DNA of 64,000 bases from Halomarina ordinaria (GTDB taxonomy: Archaea; Halobacteriota; Halobacteria; Halobacteriales; Haloarculaceae): positions 248,001 to 312,000 of the forward strand of contig NZ_JARRAH010000001.1 in assembly GCF_030553305.1 (NCBI RefSeq), given 5' to 3'. Below are positions 1 to 8,694 of this stretch, one piece after another. The notes under the pieces were generated by a model that had not been told where the DNA came from, ran no database searches, and saw only the letters and a list, made by a program, of their open reading frames with translations. The stretch's first letter is position 1, and each line of letters opens with the position of its first letter. A program made the position numbers and the translations under genes.

Positions 1-394
1 GGGTCCACGTCTCCCAGAGGCCGGCGAGGGCGAACGGTTCGTCGTCCCGGCGGGTGACGCGGTAGGGACGCTTTCCGTCCTCCGTCTCGACCCACTCGTA
101 GAAGCCGTCGGCGAGGACGAGACACCGCCGGCGCTCGTAGGCCTCGCGGAACGCGGGCTTCTCCGACAGCGTCTCCGCGCGGGCATTGATGAGCCCCCCG
201 GTGTCGTCGTCGGCCCACGCGGGAATCAGCCCCCAGCGCGACTCGCCGATGGTCCCCGGGGCGGCGTCCCGAATCACCGGGAGACGCTGGCCGGGCGCGG
301 CGTTGTAGCGCGGGCGGTACTCGACGTCGAACGTCGCGTCGAAGCGCGATTCCAGGTCCTCGGGCGGGGTGAAGAGGCTGTATCGTCCGCACAT
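1..394 (-). CDS. SRAP-domain protein (YedK/HMCES family), 3' end missing
   Basis: The gene runs off the left edge; about 131 N-terminal residues are visible. The protein starts MCGRYSLF, so Met removal exposes Cys2, the residue that family members (YedK, HMCES) use to form a thiazolidine crosslink with abasic sites in single-stranded DNA. Further SRAP signatures follow: the RPRYNAAPGQ segment with the conserved Asn, a W-G-L-I-P-W segment, the NARAET motif and a GFYEW block with the active-site Glu. The role is inferred as protection or peptidase-like processing at abasic DNA damage. It is transcribed away from the neighbouring SDR gene, with 82 bp between the two starts. The catalytic His expected near the C-terminus lies outside the window. 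Confidence 0.88.
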   Translation of the reverse strand, partial: MCGRYSLFTPPEDLESRFDATFDVEYRPRYNAAPGQRLPVIRDAAPGTIGESRWGLIPAWADDDTGGLINARAETLSEKPAFREAYERRRCLVLADGFYEWVETEDGKRPYRVTRRDDEPFALAGLWETWT

Positions 395-476
395 AGTCGT
401 AGCACGGTCCCCGCGGCTATGACCCTGCGGGTCGTCCCGACACAACACCTAACACACCCGTCTCCGAACGGGGGCC

Positions 477-1250
477 ATGCTCTCCGGAACGACGGCGTTC
501 GTCACGGGTGCCAGCCAGGGGCTAGGCCGAGAAATCGCACGCACGCTCGCCGACCACGGCGCGAACGTCGCGCTCGCCGCCCGCAACGAGGACGGCCTCG
601 CGGAGACGGCGAGCGAGATTCCCGACGACCGGGTGCTCTCGGTTCCGACGGACGTCACCGTCGAGGAGTCCGTCGCCGCGGCCGTCGAGGTGACGGCGGA
701 GGAGTTCGGCGGCCTCGACTGCCTCGTGAACAACGCGGGCGTCGCCGGGCCGACGACGCCCGTCGAGGAGGTGACCGCCGAGGAGTGGCTGCGCGTCCAG
801 GACGTGAACGTCCTCGGGCCGTTCCTCTGTGCCAAACACGCCGCCTCGTACCTCCGCGAGAGCGACCGGGGGAGCCTCGTCACCATCTCCTCGATCGCCG
901 GGAAGCGCCCCTACCCGCTCCGGACGCCCTACGCGGCGTCGAAGATGGCCGTCGTCGGTCTCACGCGGGCGCTCGCCTTCGAACTCGGCGACGACGACGT
1001 GACGGTCAACGCCGTCTGCCCCGGCGCCGTCGAGGGCGACCGCATCCGCCGGGTCTTCGAGGCCCGCACCGAGCGCGAGGGTATCTCCCCCGAGGAGGCC
1101 GCACAGCGCCAGATTCTGGACGACCTCCCCATCGAGGAACTCGTCCCGCCCGCCGAGGTGGCCGAACTCGTCGCCTACCTCGCCTCGCCGCACGCCCGCC
1201 ACGTGACCGCACAGGACATCAACGTGGACGCCGGCGCGACCTGGTACTGA
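477..1250 (+). CDS. Short-chain dehydrogenase/reductase (SDR), 257 aa
   Basis: A classical SDR NAD(P)-dependent oxidoreductase. The Rossmann glycine motif TGASQGLG lies at about residues 9-16, NNAG at about 83-86, the catalytic Ser in TISSIAG and the YxxxK pair in YAASK. Length fits the classical family (about 250 aa). The C-terminus ending in DINVDAGATWY resembles members of the 3-oxoacyl-ACP reductase/sorbitol dehydrogenase type, but substrate cannot be read from sequence. The start is the first ATG after the gap to the divergent SRAP gene. Two small genes follow on the same strand. Confidence 0.9.
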   Translation: MLSGTTAFVTGASQGLGREIARTLADHGANVALAARNEDGLAETASEIPDDRVLSVPTDVTVEESVAAAVEVTAEEFGGLDCLVNNAGVAGPTTPVEEVTAEEWLRVQDVNVLGPFLCAKHAASYLRESDRGSLVTISSIAGKRPYPLRTPYAASKMAVVGLTRALAFELGDDDVTVNAVCPGAVEGDRIRRVFEARTEREGISPEEAAQRQILDDLPIEELVPPAEVAELVAYLASPHARHVTAQDINVDAGATWY

Positions 1251-1317
1251 CCGGCGACACCGACGTCGACGTCGAGGGCGACCGCGGGTCTTTCCGTCCA
1301 CGCCTCGAACGGACGGT

Positions 1318-1596
1318 ATGGAGGACACGCTCGCCCTCTCGCTCGGGGAGTGGGACCGCGTCGTGGACGCGCTCGACCGCTTCGCCCGGTCGGGGACGGT
1401 CACCGCGGGTGCGGACGCGGTCCGCGCCGACTTCGGGAGCGCGTCGCTCGAACTCGCCCGTGACGGGCGCGTCGACGCCGGGATGCCCCTCCACGAGTTC
1501 TCGACGACGGGGGAGGTGACGCTCCACTTCGACTTCGAGGCGGGCGAACTCACCGTGGCCGACGAGGGCCTCAGGTACACGTTCAGACGGCCGTAA
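1318..1596 (+). CDS. Small acidic protein, 92 aa, function unknown
   Basis: I do not recognise a family. The product starts MEDTLALSLGEWDRVVDALDRF, an amphipathic helix, followed by a beta-rich half ending in EGLRYTFRRP. It has no cysteine pairs, no signal peptide and no membrane segment. Codon use and composition (GC-rich third positions, many Asp/Glu) match the host, so it is probably real. It sits 67 bp after the SDR gene and 35 bp before another small gene on the same strand and could be co-transcribed with either. Confidence 0.6.
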   Translation: MEDTLALSLGEWDRVVDALDRFARSGTVTAGADAVRADFGSASLELARDGRVDAGMPLHEFSTTGEVTLHFDFEAGELTVADEGLRYTFRRP

Positions 1597-1631
1597 TCGC
1601 CCTCGATTTTAAACCGGACGACGGCCAAGGA

Positions 1632-2024
1632 GTGCCCGTGACCGACGCCGCCGAGGACCCGACCTTCGCCATCCCTGCCCGCCCGGAGCGCCGGTTCTCC
1701 TCGACGACCGTCGAGCACGACGGCGGGGTGGTGTTCGTCCTCGCACCCGCCGTCGAACGCGACGAGTCGTCCCTCGACGCGCTGCTCAGGGACGTCCTCG
1801 ACGGGGGGCCCTACCGCTACGGCGACTGGTTCGACCTCCCCCTGCCGCTCTACCTCGTCCACGACGACGGGACCCGCGACACCTTCCGGGTCGTCGTCCG
1901 CGACGGGACCGTCGAACTGCACGTCCTCCCCGAGACGGGGTCGGCGGGACTGCGCGCGCTGTACGACCGCCTCGTGGCGGCGACGGCGTGCGAGTGGACC
2001 GTCGACTGTCGCGCCGACGCCTGA
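1632..2024 (+). CDS. Hypothetical protein, 130 aa
   Basis: No recognised family. The start is GTG at 1632 or, six bases later, GTG at 1638. The predicted product is acidic with alternating beta segments (VVFVLAPAVERD, FRVVVRDGTVELHVLPE) and a C-terminal helix ending in a Cys-containing segment. There is no signal or membrane segment. A T-rich stretch at 1606-1612 just upstream could be either the end of the previous transcript or a TATA-like element (ttttaaa, centred about 23 bp before the first GTG). It precedes the LOR/SDH-family gene by 47 bp. Confidence 0.55.
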   Translation: MPVTDAAEDPTFAIPARPERRFSSTTVEHDGGVVFVLAPAVERDESSLDALLRDVLDGGPYRYGDWFDLPLPLYLVHDDGTRDTFRVVVRDGTVELHVLPETGSAGLRALYDRLVAATACEWTVDCRADA

Positions 2025-2071
2025 CACCGCGAGTCACAACCGCTTTGGCCCGTCCCCGCTCAGCGGGAGGT

Positions 2072-3313
2072 ATGACTGTCTCTCGCGTGGTCGAGCTGAA
2101 GGGGCACATCATCGACTCGGGGATGATGGGCGGGGCCTTCGGCATCGTCATGGACATGGACGGGTCGTTCGAGGTCGAGACGTTCGAGATCGGGCGCTCG
2201 AAGACCGAGGAGTCCTACGCCCGCCTCGTCGTCTCCGCCGACTCCGCCTCGGCGCTCCAGTCCATCGTCCACGAGCTCCATCAGATCGGCGCCAACCCCG
2301 CCGACCCGAAGGACGCCACCCTCTCGCCCGCCCCCGAGGACCAGGTCGTCCCCCAGGGGTTCTACTCGACGACCAACCACCCGACGGACGTGCGCTACGA
2401 CGGGCGCTGGCTGCCCGTCGAGCGCGTCGAGATGGACTGCGCCGTCGTCGTCGAACCGGGCGCCGAGGGTGGCCCCCGGGCGTACACGAAGGTCCTCAAC
2501 GCCGTCGAGGAGGGCGACCTCGTCGTGGCCGGCGAGGCCGGCGTCCGGGTGCGCCCGCCCGAACGCTCCCGCGGGTCGGAGGGACCGTTCGGGTTCATGC
2601 AGGGGGGCGTCTCCGCGGAGCGGCCCTCCGAGTCCACCATCGCCGCCATCGCCGAGTCCATCCGCGAGGTCAAGGAGGAGGGCGGGAAGATACTCGCCGT
2701 CTGCGGCCCGGCGCTCATCCACTCTGGCGCGCGCGAGGACCTCGCGCGCCTCGTGAGCGAGGGGTACATCGACATGCTCTCGGCGGGCAACGGCTTCGCC
2801 GTCCACGACCTCGAACACGACCTCTACGGCACCTCCCTCGGGATGGACACCGAGACGCTCGACCACCCGCGCAAGGGCCACAAACACCACATCTACACCA
2901 TCAGCGAGGTAATCCGCGCGGGCTCCATCCGCGAGGCGGTCGAGTCGGAACTCGTCGAGTCCGGCGTGATGTACGAGTGCGTCACCAACGACGTCCCGTT
3001 CGTCCTCGCGGGGTCCATCCGCGACGACGGGCCGCTGCCCGACACCATCACCGACGCCATCGAGGCGCAGAACGCCATCCGCGAGCAGGCCCACGAGGCC
3101 GACATGGTCCTCCTGCTCTCGACGCTGTTGCACTCGGTCGCGGTCGGTAACTGCCTCCCCTCGACGACGCGGACCGTCTGCGTCGACATCAACCCCTCGA
3201 CGGTCACGCAACTGCTCGACCGCGGGAGCGCCCAGGCCGTCGGGATGGTCACCGACATCGGGACGTTCGTCCCCATCCTCGCCGAGCACGTCATCTATGG
3301 CGGCGAGGAGTGA
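2072..3313 (+). CDS. LOR/SDH-domain protein, TIGR00300 family (ornithine cyclodeaminase-like), 413 aa
   Basis: This matches the archaeal TIGR00300 family, with an N-terminal LOR/SDH bifunctional-enzyme domain (about residues 1-110, VVELKGHIIDSGMM) and a C-terminal Rossmann-like half containing ILAVCGPALIHSGA and DMLSAGNGFAVHDLEHDLYGTSLG. Family members have been described as archaeal ornithine cyclodeaminases, converting ornithine to proline with NAD, and relate to the C-terminal half of cyanobacterial arginine dihydrolase/ornithine cyclodeaminase. The ATG at 2072 is chosen because the family begins at this point; an open frame extends upstream to 1988 but overlaps the previous gene. Substrate in this organism is inferred. 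No proline or arginine genes lie nearby. Confidence 0.75.
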   Translation: MTVSRVVELKGHIIDSGMMGGAFGIVMDMDGSFEVETFEIGRSKTEESYARLVVSADSASALQSIVHELHQIGANPADPKDATLSPAPEDQVVPQGFYSTTNHPTDVRYDGRWLPVERVEMDCAVVVEPGAEGGPRAYTKVLNAVEEGDLVVAGEAGVRVRPPERSRGSEGPFGFMQGGVSAERPSESTIAAIAESIREVKEEGGKILAVCGPALIHSGAREDLARLVSEGYIDMLSAGNGFAVHDLEHDLYGTSLGMDTETLDHPRKGHKHHIYTISEVIRAGSIREAVESELVESGVMYECVTNDVPFVLAGSIRDDGPLPDTITDAIEAQNAIREQAHEADMVLLLSTLLHSVAVGNCLPSTTRTVCVDINPSTVTQLLDRGSAQAVGMVTDIGTFVPILAEHVIYGGEE

Positions 3314-3482
3314 GGGACGTCGTGCCCCCCGGCGAGCAATCGTGCGCGGTGTGGTTCTTCTGTCTCGACCGTCGCGTTGCACCATCGCCGCGAAATTGTA
3401 CGTAAAACGATAGTACCGCGGCCGTCGGCGTTGGGAAGGAACTATGGGTACTGTTCGCATGCCTAGCTCCGGGGGTGGCAGT

Positions 3483-4880
3483 ATGACAGCACACAAACCA
3501 GTAGTGAGCGAAGAAGCGATAGCGACGCTCGAGGAGTACCTCCGCGGCGACGTCCTGCGGCCGGGCGACCCGGCGTACGACGAGGCGCGCGAGGTGTGGA
3601 ACGCGATGATAGACCGGCGACCGGGGGCCATCGCCCACTGTGCGGGCCCCGCCGACGTCGTGTCGTCGGTGACCGTCGCGAGCGAGCACGACCTGCTCGT
3701 TTCCGTCTACGGCGGCGGGCACAACATCGCGGGCAACGCGGTCTGTGACGACGGCCTCGTCATCGACCTCTCACGGATGCGGTCGATACACGTCGACCCG
3801 GAGGCGAAGGTGGCGCACGTCGAACCCGGCGCGACGCTCGCGGAGTTCGACCACGAGGCCCAGGCGTTCGGCCTCGCCACGCCCGTCGGCTACAACTCGA
3901 CGACGGGTATCGCCGGCCTCACGCTCGGCGGCGGGTTCGGGTGGCTCAGCAGGACGTACGGCCTCACCGCGGACAACCTCCGGTCGGCGGAGGTCGTCAC
4001 CGCGGACGGGCAGTTCCGTCGCGCCAGCGAGTCGGAGCACGCGGACCTCTTCTGGGGGCTCCGCGGCGGCGGCGGTAACTTCGGCGTCGTGACCTCCTTC
4101 GAGTTCGACCTCCACGAGGTCGGCCCGGAGGTGCTCTGTGGCCCGGTCGTCCACGCACTCGACGACGCCGAGGACGTCCTGACGGAGTACCGTGAGGTCG
4201 TGGCGGACGTGCCGAACGAGGTGTCGGCGTGGTTCGTCTTCCGACACGCGCCGCCGCTGCCGTTCCTGCCCGAGGAGTGGCACGGCGAGAAGGTGCTCAT
4301 CCTCGCGCTGTTCTACGCCGGCGACGCCGCCGACGGCGAGGCGGCGCTCCGGCCGGTCAGGGACATCGGCGACCCCGTCGCGGACGCGGTCGGTCCGATG
4401 CGCTACGCCGAGTGGCAGGGGATGTTCGACCCGCTGCTCACGCCCGGCGCGCGCAACTACTGGAAGTCCCACAACTTCGAGGAGATGACCGACGGGATGA
4501 TAACGACGTTCGTCGAGTACGCGGAGACCATCCCGACGCCGCTGTCGGAGATCGCCGTCGCCCAGCTCGGTGGCGCCATCAACGAGGTCCCGACGGGGGC
4601 GACGGCGTACCCCCACCGGGACGCGGCGTTCCTGATGAACCTCCACACCCGGTGGGAGGACCCGGCGCTCGACGAGCAGTGCATCGAGTGGACACGCGAA
4701 CTGTACCACGCGATGACGCCCCACGCGACCGGCGGGGTGTACGTCAACTTCGTCCCGGAGGACGTCGGGGAGGAGCGCGCCGCCTACCGCGAGAACTACG
4801 ACCGACTGGCCGAACTGAAGGCGACGTACGACCCCGAGAACCTGTTCCGGATGAACCAGAACGTCGCACCGGCTCCCTGA
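3483..4880 (+). CDS. FAD-binding oxidoreductase, berberine-bridge (BBE) type, 465 aa
   Basis: PCMH-type FAD domain (about residues 40-215) followed by a BBE C-terminal domain (TYDPENLFRMNQNVAP). The motif VYGGGHN carries the His expected to bind FAD through the 8-alpha position. The second attachment Cys of bicovalent members (CxxV/GH region) is replaced in GYNSTTGIAGLTLGGG, so a single covalent FAD link is predicted. Family members oxidise alcohols or sugars using oxygen or another acceptor; the substrate is unknown. In-frame ATGs at 3444 and 3459 would add 8-13 residues; 3483 is favoured because the following sequence begins the conserved region without a signal peptide. Confidence 0.85.
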   Translation: MTAHKPVVSEEAIATLEEYLRGDVLRPGDPAYDEAREVWNAMIDRRPGAIAHCAGPADVVSSVTVASEHDLLVSVYGGGHNIAGNAVCDDGLVIDLSRMRSIHVDPEAKVAHVEPGATLAEFDHEAQAFGLATPVGYNSTTGIAGLTLGGGFGWLSRTYGLTADNLRSAEVVTADGQFRRASESEHADLFWGLRGGGGNFGVVTSFEFDLHEVGPEVLCGPVVHALDDAEDVLTEYREVVADVPNEVSAWFVFRHAPPLPFLPEEWHGEKVLILALFYAGDAADGEAALRPVRDIGDPVADAVGPMRYAEWQGMFDPLLTPGARNYWKSHNFEEMTDGMITTFVEYAETIPTPLSEIAVAQLGGAINEVPTGATAYPHRDAAFLMNLHTRWEDPALDEQCIEWTRELYHAMTPHATGGVYVNFVPEDVGEERAAYRENYDRLAELKATYDPENLFRMNQNVAPAP

Positions 4881-4916
4881 GCGGGGGTCGCCCGCGACCG
4901 CCTCTGTTCGACCCGT

Positions 4917-5315
4917 TCAGCGCCCGTCGGTCAGTGGCACCGCGACGACCGGCCGTTCCGTGCTGAGCAGGAGGTCCTGGGCCGTGCTGCCGAAGATTAT
5001 TTTGCCCGTGGGGTTGCGCTTGCGGATGCCGATGACGAGTTCGTCCGCCTCGTACTCGTGGGCGGCCGAGAGCAGGTCCTCGGCGGGGCTGTTACCGCGG
5101 ACGAACTGGTGGGTGGCGACGCTGCACTCGAGGCCCGTCTCGAAGCGTTCGAGCGCCTCGGTCCCGCCGCGCACGTCGTCCCCCCGGGTCGCGTCGCCGC
5201 CCTTCTGGGAGTTGACGACGTACACCTCGTCGTCGGGGGTCACGCGCCCCGAGAGGTACTCCACCAGTCGGTCGCTCGTCTCGACACCGTTCGTTCCGAC
5301 GACGAACCGTACCAT
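4917..5315 (-). CDS. UspA-domain universal stress protein, 132 aa
   Basis: The product starts MVRFVVGTNG and ends with ADELVIGIRKRNPTGKIIFGSTAQDLLLSTERPVVAVP, which holds the ATP-binding GxxG-9x-G(S/T) signature of ATP-binding UspA proteins. It is one compact Usp domain with no membrane part. The frame is open for 22 more codons upstream, but the ATG at 5315 matches the family start. Convergent to the flavin oxidoreductase (36 bp between stops). Role in stress response is family knowledge; the trigger is unknown. Confidence 0.85.
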   Translation of the reverse strand: MVRFVVGTNGVETSDRLVEYLSGRVTPDDEVYVVNSQKGGDATRGDDVRGGTEALERFETGLECSVATHQFVRGNSPAEDLLSAAHEYEADELVIGIRKRNPTGKIIFGSTAQDLLLSTERPVVAVPLTDGR

Positions 5316-5448
5316 ACCGTAGAGGGACACGCCCGACCGTGATAAACGTCCCCGCCGACCGGGGGTCGTTCGCCCACCCACGGCCGTCCTGTCACTGGCT
5401 CAGTGAAATCGAGGGACGGAGCCGATTCGTGCTGCCGACGCACAAAGG

Positions 5449-5475
5449 CATAAGCCGCCGCCGCCCTAATATAAA
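5449..5475 (+). promoter_or_regulatory. Candidate crtB promoter (TATA-like elements)
   Basis: Two AT-rich boxes stand out in GC-rich DNA before crtB: cataag at 5449-5454 and taatataaa at 5467-5475. The first is centred about 38 bp and the second about 19 bp before the crtB ATG. Only mapping of the 5' end would say which is used; the first would give a short leader and the second would fit poorly with the annotated ATG. Confidence 0.4.
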
Positions 5476-5489
5476 GGCGGTCCACATTC

Positions 5490-6446
5490 ATGGTAGACAA
5501 CTCGCAGCTCGCCCGGAGCAAGTCGATCCACCGACAGACCGGGCCGACGTTCTACTTCGCGACGCGCGTGCTGCCCGAGCGCGTCCGACGGCCCACGTAC
5601 GTGCTCTACGCGTTCTTCCGCATCGCGGACGAGGTGGTCGACAACGAGGACTCCGACCTCACGCCCGGCGAGCAGCGAGCGCGGCTGGCCGACATCCGCG
5701 ACCAGGCGCTCGGGCGGCAGCCCCCCGAGGACCCCGTACTGGCCGCGTTCAGCGAGCTCCGCGAGGAGGTGGGTATCGAGGACGAGGAGGTGGAGGTGTT
5801 CGTCGACGCGATGCTCACCGACATCGAGAAGACCCGCTACGAGACCTACGAGGAACTGGAGGCGTACATGCGGGGGTCGGCGTCCGCCGTCGGGGAGATG
5901 ATGACGACGGTGATGAACCCCGACCAGCACGAGGAGGCCCGCCCCTACGCCCGGGCGCTCGGGGAGGCCTTCCAGCTCACCAACTTCCTGCGGGACGTCC
6001 GGGAGGACATCGTCGACCGGGGGCGTATCTACCTCCCACAGGAGACGCTCCGGAAGTACGACGTCACCGACGCGCAACTGGAGCGCTTCGAGGTCGACGA
6101 GGCGTTCCGCGAGGTGATGCGCGCCGAACTGCGCCGCGCCGAGGGACGCTACCGGGAGGGGGTCGCCGGCATCAAGTTCCTCCCGAGGGACTGCCAGTTC
6201 GCCGTCCTGCTCGCGGCGGTGCTGTACGCCGAACACCACCGCCTCATCCGGGGGCGGGACTACGACGTACTCTCGACGACGCCACAACTGAGCACCGCCC
6301 GCAAGACGTGGGTCGCGGCCAAGACCCGCGCCTACTGGGCGTTCTCGAAGGACCCCGAGACGGTGTTCGCGAAGGTGAGCGCCATCCCCATGACGGGCGA
6401 CCGCCACGCCGAACCCGGCGCCGGCGAACCCCAGCCCGTCCGCTGA
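5490..6446 (+). CDS. crtB: Phytoene synthase CrtB, 318 aa
   Basis: Squalene/phytoene synthase family. It condenses two geranylgeranyl diphosphates to phytoene, the entry step to C40 carotenoids and then bacterioruberin. Both Asp-rich Mg-diphosphate sites are present: DEVVD at residues 47-51 and DVRED at 169-173, the latter followed by the typical DRGRIYLP segment. The N-terminal YFATRVLP and YVLYAFFRIAD blocks are also typical, and length fits. It faces the crtD-lyeJ-cruF operon, with only the CBS-domain gene between them, so the whole C50 pathway apart from CrtI and GGPP synthase is seen here. Confidence 0.96.
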   Translation: MVDNSQLARSKSIHRQTGPTFYFATRVLPERVRRPTYVLYAFFRIADEVVDNEDSDLTPGEQRARLADIRDQALGRQPPEDPVLAAFSELREEVGIEDEEVEVFVDAMLTDIEKTRYETYEELEAYMRGSASAVGEMMTTVMNPDQHEEARPYARALGEAFQLTNFLRDVREDIVDRGRIYLPQETLRKYDVTDAQLERFEVDEAFREVMRAELRRAEGRYREGVAGIKFLPRDCQFAVLLAAVLYAEHHRLIRGRDYDVLSTTPQLSTARKTWVAAKTRAYWAFSKDPETVFAKVSAIPMTGDRHAEPGAGEPQPVR

Positions 6447-6449
6447 TTC

Positions 6450-6938
6450 TCACTCCGCCGCCCGCTCGTCGCGCAGCGCCCGGATGACGTCCTCGCGCGT
6501 CACGATGCCGACCAGCCGTTCGTCCTCGTCGACCACCGGCAGGCGGTTGATGGTGCCGGAGAGCAGTTCGAGCACCCGGTCGAGGTCGTCGTCCGGTGCG
6601 ACGGTGACGACGTCCGCCGTCATCACCTCGCTGACGGGGCGGTTCACGTTCCGCGCGAGGTCGATACCCAGGTCGAGGTCGTCCCAGGAGACGTTCACCG
6701 CGTAGGTGAGCGTCTCGGTGAACGGCGGCAGGCCGATGGGAATCCAGAGGACGCGCTCCTCGGTCTGGAAGAGGCGCACGAGGTCGCCCTGGGTGACGAC
6801 GCCGACGACGCGGTCGTCCTCGACGACGGGGAAGCCGTTGAAGTCGGCGCGCGCGAGTTTCGAGAGCACCTCGCTCACCTGTTCGTCGGGCGCGACGGTC
6901 TCGACCGGTTCGGTCAGCAGGTCGCGGACGTAGAGCAT
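6450..6938 (-). CDS. Two-CBS-domain protein, 162 aa
   Basis: A protein made of a CBS pair: MLYVRDLLTEPVETVAPDEQVSEV... begins CBS1, and VSEVMTADVVTVAPDDDLDRVLELL begins CBS2, each followed by the G-I/V-VT-x-x-D/V motif (VVGVVTQGDLVRL, LVGIVTREDVIRAL). CBS pairs bind adenosyl ligands and act as regulatory sensors. The 3' end lies 3 bp from the convergent crtB stop. It is in the same direction as cruF, 42 bp downstream of the cruF stop, so it may be the last gene of the carotenoid operon; a regulatory link to carotenoid synthesis is only inferred. Confidence 0.88.
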   Translation of the reverse strand: MLYVRDLLTEPVETVAPDEQVSEVLSKLARADFNGFPVVEDDRVVGVVTQGDLVRLFQTEERVLWIPIGLPPFTETLTYAVNVSWDDLDLGIDLARNVNRPVSEVMTADVVTVAPDDDLDRVLELLSGTINRLPVVDEDERLVGIVTREDVIRALRDERAAE

Positions 6939-6980
6939 GGCGGGGCGTACGGGGGTGGGGACACTATCGGTTGTGGTACG

Positions 6981-7826
6981 TCACCGCCAGGGGACGGAGT
7001 CGCGCACGTCGAAGTCGAAGCGGTCGGTGACGACCAGGCCGAGGCCGAACAGGCCCGCGACGAGGACGGGGAACCAGTTGCCGAAGTAGGCGTTGACCGG
7101 CCCCCACAGGAGGACGAAGCTCACGAGGTCGTCGAGCATGAACTCGCACTCCTCGACGCGCCGGCGCAGGCCGCTCCGGTCGAAGCCGTAGTCGAAGGCG
7201 GCGACGGCCACCGTCGCCGAGACGACCCACCCGAGGTAGTTCGAGACGGGCACGTCGTAGTAGATTCCGCCGTTCGCGTACTCCCAGAAGCCGATGGCGA
7301 CGGCCGCCGGGTCGAGCACGAGGTCCATCGCCAGCACGGCGGCGACGACCACCGGGAGGCGGACGGCCGCCCGGCGCGCCCGGTCGCCGAGCAGGAGCAG
7401 ACAGAGCAGGTAGCTGTTGAGCACGAGCGGGAAGAAGAACACCGGCAGTCCCACCGGAATCTTCCCGAACAGCATCGGCCCGAGGTCGATGGTGTACTCG
7501 AAGGCACCGTAGGGCCACCCCGTCGAGACGCCGACGTACTCGATGCCGTAGGCGTAGGCCGCGAGCGCCAGCAGCGCCACGGTCGCCCGCCGGTCGACCA
7601 GCGGGGCGACCCCCGCGACCAGCGGGAGGCGCATCACGAGCACCCCCATCAGGATGAGGTAGGGGTTGTAGTTCAGCGGGCCGAGCAGGCCCTCCGCGCT
7701 GGCGAGGAGCAACACGGCCCCGACGGCGGGGAAGACCACGGCGATGAGAAAGCGGTTCTCCCGGACGAGGTCGTCGAGACGCGTCTCGACGCGCGCTCGC
7801 GTCAGCGTCGCGCCGACCTCACTCAT
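6981..7826 (-). CDS. cruF: Bisanhydrobacterioruberin hydratase CruF, 281 aa
   Basis: Carotenoid biosynthesis membrane protein of the CruF (DUF422) family. In haloarchaea it adds water to the C50 end groups, turning bisanhydrobacterioruberin into bacterioruberin. Seven or so hydrophobic helices are visible. Conserved segments include EYVGVSTGWPYGAFEYT and GKIPVGLPVFFFPLVLNSYLLCLL, and the DLVLDPAAVAIGFWEY block. Its ATG overlaps the end of lyeJ by 8 bp, the same gene order (crtD, lyeJ, cruF) known from Haloarcula-type bacterioruberin clusters. Confidence 0.93.
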   Translation of the reverse strand: MSEVGATLTRARVETRLDDLVRENRFLIAVVFPAVGAVLLLASAEGLLGPLNYNPYLILMGVLVMRLPLVAGVAPLVDRRATVALLALAAYAYGIEYVGVSTGWPYGAFEYTIDLGPMLFGKIPVGLPVFFFPLVLNSYLLCLLLLGDRARRAAVRLPVVVAAVLAMDLVLDPAAVAIGFWEYANGGIYYDVPVSNYLGWVVSATVAVAAFDYGFDRSGLRRRVEECEFMLDDLVSFVLLWGPVNAYFGNWFPVLVAGLFGLGLVVTDRFDFDVRDSVPWR

Positions 7827-8694
7827 ACAGGAGCACCCAGAGTCCGCCGAGCGTTATCACCGTGCCGACGAGCGTGTTGATGGCGGGGTACCACCAGTAG
7901 GCCCCCTCGACCGCCACCCCCGAGCGGACGATGCCGAAGACGAGGACGGGGTACGCGAGGAGGACGACGCCGAAGAAGGGGTGGACCGTGGCGAAGACGA
8001 GCGCCGCCGCCAGCCAGCAGGCCGCACAGTAGGCGTAGGTGCGGCGTGCCCCGAGGAAGGTGGCCGTCGTCCTGATGCCGGCCGCCCGGTCCGGGTCGAT
8101 GTCCGGAATCGCGGAGAACGTGTGCATCCCCATCGTCCAGAGCCACGCGCCGGCGACGGCCGCCGCGGGCGGGAACTCCCCCGCGAGGGCGGCGTACGCG
8201 ACCACGCCGGGGAGGACGTAGAGGCCGTTCGAGACGGAGTCGAGCAGCGGCGTCGTCTTGAAGCGAAGCGGCGGAGCGCTGTACTCGGTGGCGAGGAAGG
8301 CGAACGCGGCGAACGCGAGCAGCGCCGCCGTCGGGAGGAAGGGGACGAACCCGACCGCGAGGAGGCCGCTCGCGGCGACGACGAGGACGGCGAGGCGACT
8401 CCCCTCGAAGCGCACCTCGCGCTCCGATTTCTTCTCGTTGTGGGCGTCCACGTCGGCGTCGAACACGTCGTTGACGCCGTAGAGGTAGACGTTCGCCGGG
8501 ACGAGGAAGTACGCGAACAGCGCGACCGCGAGCGGCGCGAACAGTTCTTCCACCCCCTCGGCGGCGTAGACGGCCCCCACGACGACCGGTCCCGCGAGGT
8601 AGAACCAGAAGCGCGGGCGCGAGAGGCGGAGCAGGTAGCCCAGCCGCGTCTCCTCGGGGGGGAGGAGGTCCTCGACCGTCGGGTAGTCGCTCAT
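7819..8694 (-). CDS. lyeJ: Lycopene elongase/hydratase LyeJ (UbiA-type prenyltransferase), 291 aa
   Basis: UbiA-superfamily membrane prenyltransferase. It adds C5 units to both ends of lycopene to make the C50 backbone. The two Asp-rich motifs are present: NDVFDADVDAHNEKK (NDxxD type) and DIDPDRAAGIRT. About eight membrane helices are seen. The start chosen is MSDYPTVEDLLPPEE; a longer open frame adds 17 basic residues that are not typical of the family. The ATG overlaps the crtD stop (ATGA) and its own end overlaps cruF, so the three genes are translationally coupled. Confidence 0.92.
   Translation of the reverse strand: MSDYPTVEDLLPPEETRLGYLLRLSRPRFWFYLAGPVVVGAVYAAEGVEELFAPLAVALFAYFLVPANVYLYGVNDVFDADVDAHNEKKSEREVRFEGSRLAVLVVAASGLLAVGFVPFLPTAALLAFAAFAFLATEYSAPPLRFKTTPLLDSVSNGLYVLPGVVAYAALAGEFPPAAAVAGAWLWTMGMHTFSAIPDIDPDRAAGIRTTATFLGARRTYAYCAACWLAAALVFATVHPFFGVVLLAYPVLVFGIVRSGVAVEGAYWWYPAINTLVGTVITLGGLWVLLYE

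Noticed and set aside
522..2027. Long minus-strand open frame across the SDR and following genes
   Set aside because: Arg/Gly/Ala-rich, low-information translation with no family signature; a shadow of the plus-strand genes.
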